Below, piece by piece: positions 29,501 through 37,996 of a stretch of 62,776 nt of DNA. The translations under genes were made by a program, and so were the position numbers. The DNA is taken from contig BGKB01000281.1 of the NCBI GenBank assembly GCA_003116975.1, forward strand, positions 1 through 62,776, read 5' to 3'. This DNA comes from Aurantiochytrium sp. KH105. Taxonomy: Eukaryota; Sar; Bigyra; Thraustochytrida; Thraustochytriidae. A model generated the notes under the pieces. The model was not told where the DNA came from. It worked only from the letters and a program-made list of their open reading frames with translations, and searched no databases. The stretch's first letter is position 1. The number at the start of each line of letters is the position of its first letter.

Positions 29501-32500
29501 GCTCGTCTCTATTCCAGCGTGGCTCGAGATCTGCTGGCTGCGGACCGCAGCCGCCTCGGTGACTGGGACTCTGCTTTCGAAGCCCTTCGTTGGAGCGTGC
29601 AAGGGACGTTGGACTGCTTGGTGGCCACTGGCGACACCGAGGGGGTGTCGCAGTGGAGCGCTTTTCTCACAAAGGAGCAAGAACGCGCCTGGGAAGCCAA
29701 GCACGAGACTCTTGCAGACGCCCTGACCGGCAGTGCTAGTGCGCTGCACCTGGGAGGCCAGTTGGGGACGCTCAGTGCAGCAGGTTGTGGCGCGGTGGGG
29801 TGTCTCGTAGATCCTCTTCAAGCTGTCTCCGCGTCTCACTTCGAGTCGGATTCGGGCGCATTCGCAGATTACTGGATGTCCCGGGCCCTCGTCCGCCAAG
29901 CAGGACTCGAAGATTCCGCATCGCACGGGGAGGGCTTCGACACTGTGTTTCACGGTCTCGAGCAGGCTGACCGCGCACTCCGCAAAGACTTGGCTGTCGG
30001 CTTTCTTTCGAATGCTGACACCTTGTGCCTTTCACGTCTCCAATCGCACTTGTGGGCCGTGCGCGCGTGCGGCCTAGCATCAGACGTCGAGGCCCTCGAG
30101 TTGACACGCATGGCCGACATCCCGTCCTTGTCTGCAATGTGGTGGCCCCTGCGGCTGGCTCCTTCGCAAAGCCGGGGCGATGCATTACTTATTGCCGCGC
30201 GTAAAGCTCGGGAGACGGGCAATCCCAAGTCTGCCCTCCGACTCATGAGTGCATTCAAGGAGAATGAAGTCCGAGACGAAGTCATGAGCAGTCAAACCAT
30301 TCTTCGAGCATTTTTGGCCGCACCGGAACCGTCCGGCGTGAATGATATGATGACGCGGCTGCAGCCCGCGGAAGCCCACATGGCGCACATGGAACTCAGC
30401 AGACTTGAGACCGAGGCGGAAACACGCAAAGTGCACTTGTGGCACGCATGCGAGACAGCCGCCGCGCTTTCTGACGCGGATGCGAAGGGAATGTGCTGGT
30501 ATGAATATGGCGCGCTGTGCGAAGCAGAAGGAGAGATGGAGAATGCAGTTTCGGCCTTCGCCAAGTTTGTCCGCTGGAGCAGCTCTGTGCACGAGCATGC
30601 CGGACGGCGAACTGCAGCCTGCCTACGACTTCTTGGGATGCTTCCGCAGCTCGAAGAGGCCGTCACGAGTGATGATGTTCGCGCCGAGCTTGCCATGACG
30701 CCCACTCTCGCCTGGACGCAGCTCATTCCGCAAATCTTAGCCGGTGCAGCCCGGCCTTCCGAGCTGCTGCAAGCCCTGGCCTTGCGCATTGCGCGTGCGC
30801 ACCCGGGCCGAATTACCTGGAGTGTCATTGCTGCCCGAGAGCAGCTTGGCGAGGACCTCTTTCGGCAGTTGCGCGCACAGATTCCTGCATTTGCAGGTGC
30901 AGAGTCTATTGTTGCGGAGCTGGTGGGCTGCGCCATTTGGCTCGAAGAGCGCTGGCATGCTCTCATTCGTCGAGTTCTTGCGCAAAAGCGAAAGACACTC
31001 GAGGCTATACGTAGTATTCAGAGCAACGTTTACTTTGACGAGGCGACCAAGCGCAAGAGCTGCCGCGATGTCATGCAACCCTCCATTAGCAACTTGCGCG
31101 ATCATTTTGAGGCCACTCTTGGCGGAGCGCTGGAGCCTCACGAGACCGACGACAGCGAGCCTGCGCAGAGTGCCCAACCTCAAGGCTTCCAAGCGTCTCG
31201 ACCGACCGCGCGAAGCCACGAGCTTCGAGAGAACATTGGGCGGGCCATTAACCTGCTCGACAACTTTGAGATCTACGGGATTGAGACAGCATGGGATGCT
31301 CTTGAGGTGGAAGAGCATAAACTCGCCACGTGGCTGCGCATGCGTCAAGGCGACGCAAGTTTGCAGGAATTTGCCCCAGGGCTTTTTCGAAGTGACGTTC
31401 TGCAGGGAGAGTACACGTTACGCGTTCCTGGGCAGTGGGATGTGGGCGTACACTCGTTTGAGAATCGGGTGCAGGCATTGACATCCAAAACACGTCCAAA
31501 ACGCGTGTGGATTCGCGGGACAGATGGGCGCCCATATGGTTTCTTACTCAAGGGCGGCGACGACATGCGTCTCGATGAGCGTGTGCTGCAGATTGGTAGT
31601 ATTTTGGATTCACTTCTCCCCGAAGCAGGCAGCATTCGCACGTACGAGGTGGTCGCTTTGGGCCAGAGTGTGGGCTTGGTGCAGTGGGTCGAAGGTGCGC
31701 GACCCATCATGGATGTGTACGAGTCACGATGCCTTTCCGAGGGAACTAGAGCGCTCAAGGGTGATGCCTTTGTGTCCGCAATTCACCGTCGGCTTGCCAA
31801 GGAGTCGAACATTTCTCTCGAGGCCGCGCGCGAAATTCGACGCACGGACTGGCCCGAGGCCATTATCATTGACGCGCTTCGCGAGCTTGTGTGCCTCGTA
31901 CCGAAAGACCTGCTTGCGCGAGAGCTTTGGACTTGTTCGCCTGACGCCAGTGCGTGGTGGGCGCGCTCGAAGCGATACGCGCGTTCCCTGGCCGGGAGTA
32001 GCATCTTTGGCCACATTATGGGTTTGGGAGATCGTCACGTGTCAAACATCATGCTGGATCTCTCGTCGGGGCCCGGAAGCGGAGAACTCGTGCACATCGA
32101 CTACAATGTATGCTTTGAGTCGGGTCATCGTCTGGCTGTTCCAGAAACTGTCCCTTTTCGCTTGACGCGGTCGCTACAAGGTGCTCTTCCATTGCAGCGA
32201 GCCGTCCGGAACGAGGACGGAAGCTTGGCGGCATTGGATGCTCCGGGATGGTGTGGGAAAGAGGGCATTTACGCCGGCTGGGCACGGGTGGCGCTCACGT
32301 GCATGCGTGAGCATCGCAAATTGATTCTTTCCTTGGTAGGCTCGATTGTAAATGATTCGAGCATTAGCTGGACGGGCAGCAAAATGAAGGTGGCAGACAA
32401 TTCACTCAATGTGAACGTAAGCATCTCATTACTGGCTTCGGAGGTCAATATTCCCGACGAGGCCGACGACGACGAGTCTCTTCGCGTCGATGCTCTTCTT

Positions 32501-34390
32501 GCCCTCGAAGAGGAAGCCAAGGCTGCGGCCGAGGCCGTCCCGCGTCCAGTATTACCTCAGCATGCGGTGCAGGACGACAAGATATCGCACCGCTACAGGC
32601 CTGGCTCAAGACAAGAGAGCGCGCACCACGAGATTGTCAATGAGCCCGAACAAATGTCATCCATCGATCGCCAGCGACTTGGCGCGGTCCTTGGGGGCCT
32701 GGACCCAGGAAACGGGGATGCTATTGATGACGAGGAGAGACAGGACCCGCGCGCCGCCTTGGAGCAGTTGGAGGGCGATTTGGAGGAGCTGCGTGGCAAT
32801 TTGCGTCTCCGAAGGGAATGGCTGACGGAAGCCTTGCAGTCCATCATCCAGGTACAAGGGCGGTGTGACCGCATGCAAGCGCAGCTGGCGAGCGGGTCGA
32901 TTGCTCTTCAGCAGGGGCATGTCTTGCCGCGCATCGACGCCTCACTCACGCAGGCTTTTGCTATGCTTGATATTCGTCGCGACGCATCGGCGGGAAAACT
33001 GAAAACCGTGGCGGAGGAGGCCATGCGCAGCCTTGAAAGTCTGCAGAGTGACCTTAAACAGCACGGAGAAGCAGACGGCTATGGCTCAAATACTCTTGTA
33101 GACGACTGGGTCAGCCGCTTTCAGACGATGCGCATGGGCGTTTATGAAATTTTGGACATGGCGCTCGCTGTCATTGAGACTGATCGACTCTCGGCCAAGG
33201 AGATGGAGCGTCTCGCAAGCAACGTTGAGCGTGCCGAGGAGGGCATTCGTAACACTGTTGCTGGTGTCGAGGCAGATCACATTCGCTCGACGGTGGCGTC
33301 CGTGGCGCAAACTTGTGTGGACCCGAGTGTCGCCTGGCGACACGCGTTTGCGCTTGATTGGTTCTGGAACGCTGGCATCGGTGCCTTTGACCGGTCTGCA
33401 GCAGCATTGAGCGCTGTGAAGGCACGGCTCGAGCTGCGCCGTCAGCTTGCTCGCCTCGAAAAGGAACTTGCTTCTTCAATTGAAGCTTTCCGGCGAGCCG
33501 GCGCCCAGACGGACACCAGTCGTCGTGCTGTCTTGGAGAGCGCCGAGGCTCTAAGTCGTGTGCTTAGCAGTGTCGCTAAGATCGAGGCGCAAGCTTTGGA
33601 TGTGCGCGTACCTGCCACGACGATGATTGCAGCGGACTCGTCTGAAAGTGGAGCTTCAGGTGCAGCAGCAGCAGCAGCAGCAGTTGGGGCAGGAGGTCGA
33701 CTCGACGAACCCATGGCGCTCCACTCATGGGAGTCCATGTCAATGGACACTGAATTCGGTCCCCTTGCCGAAGAAGCTGCAAAGGAAGTGGAGGAACTTG
33801 CGCGCGGTATCCGTGAAGGTCTGGCATTGGCAAGACGCATTCGTGCGCTACGCGAGGCTGCGAGGGAAGTCGACGACGCCGAGGCAGCACATCGTCGATT
33901 TCGCGAGAAAAAGGTAGCCGAAGCAGAGCGAGCACGTGCCGCGCTTAATGACAAGATTGAGGTGCTCCGCAATAGCGCACTTCTTGGCAATGCGCAGGTG
34001 TGGGCGAATATTTCAAACATTCGTCGTGGTGCTGATCAAGAGGGCCCCTTCTTTGAACTTGCGTCGGACCTGATTGCCCAGCGGACCCTCTCGTCACAGG
34101 CTGACATCAAGCTTGCACGACTCGTGCAGTGTACGCAACGGATTCGAGATCGTCTTCGCAAGCTTCTTGCTTTGGCGCGGAAGGGAACGGGTGACTTTGG
34201 CCGCCGACCTCCGGACGAAGAGACGCAACGCAAGCGACGACAAGTCAAAGCTGCAGAAGTACTTCGACGCGTGGATGCAAAATTGTCGGACGCGGAACCC
34301 GTGGCGTCGCTTGTCGCGACGCTCACATCGCAAGCTACCTCGGAGAAGCGGCTTGCGCGCATGTACGAGGGCTGGATGCCGTTCGTCTGA
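26585..34390 (+). CDS. SMG1: SMG1-like PI3K-related protein kinase
   Basis: A 2601-residue kinase of the PIKK family, which in animals and plants phosphorylates UPF1 during nonsense-mediated mRNA decay. The first 1500 residues are helical repeat/FAT-like. A Ser/Gly/Asn-rich insertion lies at about 180-240. The kinase domain spans about 1640-1920: a Lys-bearing strand (GFLLKGGDD), catalytic loop GLGDRHVSNIML (about 1814), DYN in place of DFG (HIDYNVCFE) and activation segment VPETVPFRLT. The DYNVCFE...VPFR pattern is specific to SMG1 among PIKKs. A long helical insertion (about 2000-2560) separates the kinase from the C-terminal FATC, which ends at the stop in YEGWMPFV. A kinase-FATC insertion is also an SMG1 trait. 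It is shorter than the human enzyme (about 3660 residues), mostly in the N-terminal solenoid. No frame break. Confidence 0.93.
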   Translation: MPALNTALLDGEEQDHGEGGGGGEDGGPLGAAMTLVEEVDLWATNTEVREAKARGVREVLAGTQTDLTARATVLSVLQQAASSSEAGATFVGAVVADCEAAAPNLRMLEWALSGLDKHFVFAKKHASESWLHITVAAIRCFHDPVMLLGIVLNDLLLGRHMISRTAGVPTDADEASSPSAHADPTSSSKTGNGHGNARRKGSGKGSSSGSNIHNSNSNSNTGSPSGSNGNPGSNASTISQLRFVRVMDALTEIAASVSGLYQLRLHFPTLVNAIVGLCASYPVPGKESADLLCAASDFLLREDFLVDWAAQQPVYSQMFFALDHDMAGACQRTDFSTRTTGVLTAWLTVYLALSRLGSPVEADTQLDTWASHATYFGQLLFAQADWAAIDLLGVVCANWIKLLTSFQAICRPGQYTWSRLISVLSCALRRPSPKVVTAILPMLGEAAARQTAAREIESDDVPNQSTALEQPGSALFELMSRGNVSEDSLRSFYERAFAHVSLDDHVRQVILAARDPPSCAWARFVVRNGLRLAHRQKAATRAETLLCAPSPKAMCETLRALHDTPDLQADWLNLVLTSASKEHGSASAQCLGLIEVAARFALRRRRRRLLVTALKAAAPNSLSPALSRACTLGNPEDAALRTLAAAKTADKTLILALVDAGDVGVQAAAMQRIARLEFTLQEPLLARAHKLLESAWTASESGHAGFERVDDFLQQASTMGFDFAAQKLYLESNVAAIAHARRARVAATFADQLVDRKLRTFAGPAGQTLSLLDHVLHAMQNADAPTAPMNAADAVAFLDLTRTLVFRLERAILLAADAGARLRTQDAKAKSSPGVSNEPGHGEPASDIGYPALSGQAAASRRASKFFDKNRAVCQDWFRNTRKRLLDARQTKQHLDTDTVWHAWQSLRDPSWNEELDLAMLRELGQCLVYRCECPDVLRELIKWAPEQAPADAWKQTIEAAALHAGEAYEDAARLYSSVARDLLAADRSRLGDWDSAFEALRWSVQGTLDCLVATGDTEGVSQWSAFLTKEQERAWEAKHETLADALTGSASALHLGGQLGTLSAAGCGAVGCLVDPLQAVSASHFESDSGAFADYWMSRALVRQAGLEDSASHGEGFDTVFHGLEQADRALRKDLAVGFLSNADTLCLSRLQSHLWAVRACGLASDVEALELTRMADIPSLSAMWWPLRLAPSQSRGDALLIAARKARETGNPKSALRLMSAFKENEVRDEVMSSQTILRAFLAAPEPSGVNDMMTRLQPAEAHMAHMELSRLETEAETRKVHLWHACETAAALSDADAKGMCWYEYGALCEAEGEMENAVSAFAKFVRWSSSVHEHAGRRTAACLRLLGMLPQLEEAVTSDDVRAELAMTPTLAWTQLIPQILAGAARPSELLQALALRIARAHPGRITWSVIAAREQLGEDLFRQLRAQIPAFAGAESIVAELVGCAIWLEERWHALIRRVLAQKRKTLEAIRSIQSNVYFDEATKRKSCRDVMQPSISNLRDHFEATLGGALEPHETDDSEPAQSAQPQGFQASRPTARSHELRENIGRAINLLDNFEIYGIETAWDALEVEEHKLATWLRMRQGDASLQEFAPGLFRSDVLQGEYTLRVPGQWDVGVHSFENRVQALTSKTRPKRVWIRGTDGRPYGFLLKGGDDMRLDERVLQIGSILDSLLPEAGSIRTYEVVALGQSVGLVQWVEGARPIMDVYESRCLSEGTRALKGDAFVSAIHRRLAKESNISLEAAREIRRTDWPEAIIIDALRELVCLVPKDLLARELWTCSPDASAWWARSKRYARSLAGSSIFGHIMGLGDRHVSNIMLDLSSGPGSGELVHIDYNVCFESGHRLAVPETVPFRLTRSLQGALPLQRAVRNEDGSLAALDAPGWCGKEGIYAGWARVALTCMREHRKLILSLVGSIVNDSSISWTGSKMKVADNSLNVNVSISLLASEVNIPDEADDDESLRVDALLALEEEAKAAAEAVPRPVLPQHAVQDDKISHRYRPGSRQESAHHEIVNEPEQMSSIDRQRLGAVLGGLDPGNGDAIDDEERQDPRAALEQLEGDLEELRGNLRLRREWLTEALQSIIQVQGRCDRMQAQLASGSIALQQGHVLPRIDASLTQAFAMLDIRRDASAGKLKTVAEEAMRSLESLQSDLKQHGEADGYGSNTLVDDWVSRFQTMRMGVYEILDMALAVIETDRLSAKEMERLASNVERAEEGIRNTVAGVEADHIRSTVASVAQTCVDPSVAWRHAFALDWFWNAGIGAFDRSAAALSAVKARLELRRQLARLEKELASSIEAFRRAGAQTDTSRRAVLESAEALSRVLSSVAKIEAQALDVRVPATTMIAADSSESGASGAAAAAAAVGAGGRLDEPMALHSWESMSMDTEFGPLAEEAAKEVEELARGIREGLALARRIRALREAAREVDDAEAAHRRFREKKVAEAERARAALNDKIEVLRNSALLGNAQVWANISNIRRGADQEGPFFELASDLIAQRTLSSQADIKLARLVQCTQRIRDRLRKLLALARKGTGDFGRRPPDEETQRKRRQVKAAEVLRRVDAKLSDAEPVASLVATLTSQATSEKRLARMYEGWMPFV

Positions 34391-34640
34391 TCGCTTACTT
34401 GATAATGAAACAAGAAAGATGCCGTCTCGTTTGCTGTGATTGGCCTCTGAATATTTGGCTCAAGACCGACTCTGAGACTGACTGCGTCTAGCTAGGTCGC
34501 AAGGATTGCAAATATTTTGACAGTGAATTTCTAGGAAATGCAGGGGAAGAAGGAAATGTGGAAGGCAAATGAGTAAGCAAGGACGATTTGGGGTCTGCGA
34601 GTCAAACGGTCCTGGGACTTGAGAACTCGCCGATGTCACC
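34391..34640. other. Convergent 3' spacer (SMG1 / thioesterase)
   Basis: A 250-bp spacer between facing stops. It should hold two 3' UTRs. Nothing else is recognised. Confidence 0.4.
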
Positions 34641-35711
34641 TCACTTTCTGTTTTTGATCTGGTTTGCCTTGCGCTCGTTGTAGCGTGCTTCTGCCTCCTC
34701 CGAGTAAGAGTCAAGTGGAGGTAACTTGATGGCCGTGCCATTCTCGTCGAGCGCGACAAAGACGAAAAAGGCGTGCGCTGCAATGTGAGACTCGCCCGTG
34801 ATGGGCGATGCCGTCTCGACAATGATTTCAACCTCCAAACTCTTGCTCGAGGCATAGGTGGGACGTGCCCGGAGCGAGACAAGATCTCCAAGATGAAGCG
34901 GCTTACGGAATCGAAGAGTCTCAATGGAGGCCGTGACGCAGTTGGTGCGGCTGTGACGCCAGGCAGCCACCGCGCCAACCTCGTCCATGAGCTTGATGAT
35001 GCGACCGCCCTTGGCCGTGCGGTTGGTCGGCGCACAGTCCGTAGGGAGGAGCACGTGGCCAAGCGAGGCCGTCCATTGCTCCTCCTTGAAGCGGCGTTTG
35101 AGCTCTGCGGCGGACTGCTTCTCGTCTTGACGCGCAAGAAGATGCTCGCGGTAGACCTCTTGCCCATGCTGCTCCTTTTCGTGGTCAACGTGTTCAACAT
35201 GTGGGATCCTGTCTGAGGACACCTTGAGCCCGCTCGCTTCATTGGCGTCCAGCGCCACGTAGATGGCATCCGTGGAGTTTGTGAGTCTGCGGTGGCCGGT
35301 CATGAGGCTTTCGGCCCAGAGGTCCACGTGCACGACCAGGCTATGCGCCGAAGCGCTGAGGACCTCGGCCCGCGCGGTGACAAGGTCCCCCACGTGGACT
35401 GGCGCGTGGAAGGCCGTCTTGGACACGGTGCCCAGCGCCGCATTGAACTTTCCCTTGGCGTCCTTGTTGAGGTGCCGCAGCGCCGCGACGTAGCCTGCGT
35501 CGTCGCTCATAAACCGCAAGAGCTGGCCGCCGTGCACGTTGCCCGCCGGGTTCGCCTCGTCGATATTCATGAGCCGGTTGAAGGTCGCCATGGTCCGCGC
35601 GCGCGCAGCTCCGCGCAAAGGCGTCTTTTCTGCGGCCAAGATCCGGGCGGCGGCCGGCGCGGCGGGGCGCAAGCTGCTCGGGGCCCAAGCGCGGCGGCCT
35701 GCGGCGAGCAT
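34641..35711 (-). CDS. Acyl-CoA thioesterase, tandem hotdog
   Basis: A 356-residue protein from ATG 35711. The longer open frame above this point is rich in SEQA repeats from a simple-sequence array and is unlikely to be translated. Two hotdog domains are visible. Domain 1 (about 41-160) has NPAGNVHGGQLLRFMSDDAG and AFHAPVHVGDL. Domain 2 (about 215-325) has NRTAKGGRIIKLMDEVGA and RFRKPLHLGDL. This is the ACOT7/ACOT9-type architecture, which hydrolyses acyl-CoA to free fatty acid and CoA. The first 40 residues are Arg/Ala-rich with almost no acidic residue, as in a mitochondrial presequence; starting instead at Met41 would give a cytosolic form. In an oil-rich protist this enzyme would affect acyl-CoA pools, which is inference. 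Confidence 0.88.
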   Translation of the reverse strand: MLAAGRRAWAPSSLRPAAPAAARILAAEKTPLRGAARARTMATFNRLMNIDEANPAGNVHGGQLLRFMSDDAGYVAALRHLNKDAKGKFNAALGTVSKTAFHAPVHVGDLVTARAEVLSASAHSLVVHVDLWAESLMTGHRRLTNSTDAIYVALDANEASGLKVSSDRIPHVEHVDHEKEQHGQEVYREHLLARQDEKQSAAELKRRFKEEQWTASLGHVLLPTDCAPTNRTAKGGRIIKLMDEVGAVAAWRHSRTNCVTASIETLRFRKPLHLGDLVSLRARPTYASSKSLEVEIIVETASPITGESHIAAHAFFVFVALDENGTAIKLPPLDSYSEEAEARYNERKANQIKNRK

Positions 35712-35859
35712 GGAGGGGTCTGGGGTCTGTCTGGTCAGCAGCTCTGATATCCCGTCTGCCTCCGGACCCAAACGATCCCTAATAGCCTGGCCAGCCAAGA
35801 CAGGCTTCCTTCCGGACCAAGCTCGGGCTTGGGCTCCTCGGCGCCTCGGCGCCTCGCCC

Positions 35860-35898
35860 GCTTGCTCGCTCGCTCGCTTGCTCGCTTGCTCGCTTGCT
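35860..35898 (+). repeat. GCTC/GCTT tetranucleotide run
   Basis: Mixed 4-bp units (CTCG and CTTG), about ten copies. In the minus-strand frame of the thioesterase they read as SEQA/SKRA repeats, just upstream of the likely start. Confidence 0.85.
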
Positions 35899-36190
35899 TT
35901 CCGGGTCTGGCCTCGCTTTCTGCAGCGGCGGCGGAGCGTCTCCTGCGCAGAGACTGCGAGCGTCACTGGCGACAAAAGAATGCGCCTGCGATGCGAGCTG
36001 GAACTTGCAGAGGGTGTCGTCATCGCCGCGCAGGTGCCCGATAGGACACAAAGATTGCAGTCCCGTCGGTCCTATGCCGGCAGGGTCCTGACTGACATTG
36101 TTGGCAAGGCGGAGCACGGCAAGGACGTGCGTGTCGGAGACGTGAACGCGCTTGGTGGATGGCACGGACGGCCTCGGACGAACGAAATGT

Positions 36191-36230
36191 AAGCAAGCAA
36201 GCAAGCAAGCGAGCAAGCAAGCAAGCGAGC
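36191..36230 (+). repeat. AAGC tetranucleotide array
   Basis: Ten AAGC units with two GAGC variants. This is the reverse-complement relative of the TTGC array at 4.6-4.9 kb. Confidence 0.9.
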
Positions 36231-36676
36231 ATTGACTCATGAAGCGATCGATTGTGAGGAGGCGGACGGCCCGGTGGTGGCGGGACTGATGGCGCCGCGA
36301 TGGGAGAGGACAACAACGGCTTGCTCGCCGCCGGACTGCGTCCGCGAACGATCGTTCCTTTTCTTGGTCTTACTCTCGGTCGTCTTGCATGTAGATCGGG
36401 AAGCGGACATCGCGGATACTCTCGAGTATGCATGCTGCAGCTGATACGAACGGACGCGCAGACGAGGGATGGTATCCTGGGCCGGGAATTCTGGATCCAG
36501 AATGTTGCGGCTTGCATCAATCTCGCGCGCGCAAAACACAAACGGAGGAAACGATGAAAGGTAGGAAGGAGTGGAAAGGGATTTCAGTCGCACGTGAGAA
36601 AAACGAAGAGGCGTCTTGACTTTCACTTATAATACCACACTCTGGTCAAAACAAGAAAATCGATTTCACGAGCTAG

Positions 36677-37714
36677 CTAGATGGCCGGTGCGGGGACCCC
36701 CGGGACCTGGACAGCAGCGTTAGAGTCGACGCTGAGATCGCGACCATGGAATGGGCGTGGGTTGAGCGCAGACTTGCCGTTGGAGCCAAGCACAAGAAAT
36801 CCGCCGTACCCAAGCGTGGGCCCTGTGGGATAGCTCTCGAGACCAAGCTGCTGAAGAAGAAGCAAAATGCTGTAATCGTGCGCAGAGTGAAGGTAGATGT
36901 GTAGCGGGGCCGCGTCCGCTGTATCGACAAAAGTAGACTGGATGTAGCTGAGCAAGGGCTGCGCAAGCGTCTTACATTCCTCAAGTTCGAAAAACCGCTT
37001 GCTCCAGCACCATTGGGCCATTCCCGTGATTGTTTCGCGAACTTCTGGTGGGTTTAGCTCGTGAAGCACACGGGGCTCGTCCGTCGATCGCGCAGCTTCA
37101 CAGTCCATTAGCTCCTCCATGTAGGTAGTGACATTGATACGCTGTGCCCAAGTGTCAAAAATGTCCATGAGACTCGGCTTGATGGTAACAAGCCTGGGTT
37201 CAGCCTCTTTGCCAAAGGCCTCGAATTCTGGTCCAGCACGTAACCTTGCAAGAGCATCCTTGTATTCTTGTACCTCTGTGAATCCCCTATACAGCAAGCG
37301 AGGATCGTGGTCGCCAGCCGGCTCGGGTTCGTCGAAACTTGGGGGAGCCTCACCAAGCGCCCCGGCACTGGCGAGACCTTCAAGAAATGCTTTGCCGCTG
37401 CTTATGGTTCGGTCAATTGGACTTGAGTGCCACGTTACGCGCGGCGGGGCGGCGTCTCCTTTTGCTGCAGACACGATCGCTTGGCCAAAGCACTCGCCCA
37501 GAGTGACGCACTGGTCCAAGCCATGTGGTGTGAGCTCCTCGAGCTCTTCTTTCGGCCAGCTTTCGGCAATCTTGGTGCCTTCAAGCGCAGCAACGGCGTT
37601 TTTGCTGGGGCCCCTTGCACCATGTCTGAACACAAGATGCACGACATTGCCGTAGTCGCCCTTTGCAACGGCCCCCGCGAGGTCTTTGTGCGCGTCGTCG
37701 AGAGCGCGCGTCAT
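36677..37714 (-). CDS. Histidine acid phosphatase family protein
   Basis: A 345-residue protein from ATG 37714. The catalytic motif RHGARGP starts at Arg30 (phospho-His 31). DRTISSGKAFLEGL at 101-114 supplies the second conserved Arg of the family, and HSAHD at 276-280 holds the His-Asp proton donor. These are the marks of branch-2 histidine phosphatases (acid phosphatase, phytase, multiple inositol polyphosphate phosphatase). No N-terminal signal peptide is visible, so it is probably not secreted, unlike typical phytases. It resembles cytosolic acid-phosphatase-like proteins. The length is normal for the family. The substrate cannot be told. Confidence 0.88.
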   Translation of the reverse strand: MTRALDDAHKDLAGAVAKGDYGNVVHLVFRHGARGPSKNAVAALEGTKIAESWPKEELEELTPHGLDQCVTLGECFGQAIVSAAKGDAAPPRVTWHSSPIDRTISSGKAFLEGLASAGALGEAPPSFDEPEPAGDHDPRLLYRGFTEVQEYKDALARLRAGPEFEAFGKEAEPRLVTIKPSLMDIFDTWAQRINVTTYMEELMDCEAARSTDEPRVLHELNPPEVRETITGMAQWCWSKRFFELEECKTLAQPLLSYIQSTFVDTADAAPLHIYLHSAHDYSILLLLQQLGLESYPTGPTLGYGGFLVLGSNGKSALNPRPFHGRDLSVDSNAAVQVPGVPAPAI

Positions 37715-37996
37715 CTTTCGATCTCTCTACGCGCTTGGACGAGTCCGCTGCCGGGCATAAAGGAGAGGTTCTCCCCAGCGAAGGAGGGACGAGCGGTCAG
37801 CAGCCCGGCGGTCGGCACAGCTGCGCCTGCCCGCCTCGTTCGCGGCGCAGCAGCCGGACGATGCGACGAAGCCTCGGAGAGATTCCCTTTCCCCCCTTTG
37901 ACTTGGGTTTGGAGTCCTTGGCCCTACATCTTGGGCGCTGGGGTTTAGAACACATGCGGTCATAAAGTATCGGCCTCGTTGTCTTCGTCGTCGCAG

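Larger units (their letters stand above)
35712..36676. other. Spacer with AAGC/GCTC simple repeats
   Basis: About 965 bp between the phosphatase stop and the thioesterase start, both on the minus strand. It carries GCTC/GCTT units (35860-35898) and an AAGC array (36191-36230). Frames through it are low in complexity and have no domain. Confidence 0.5.
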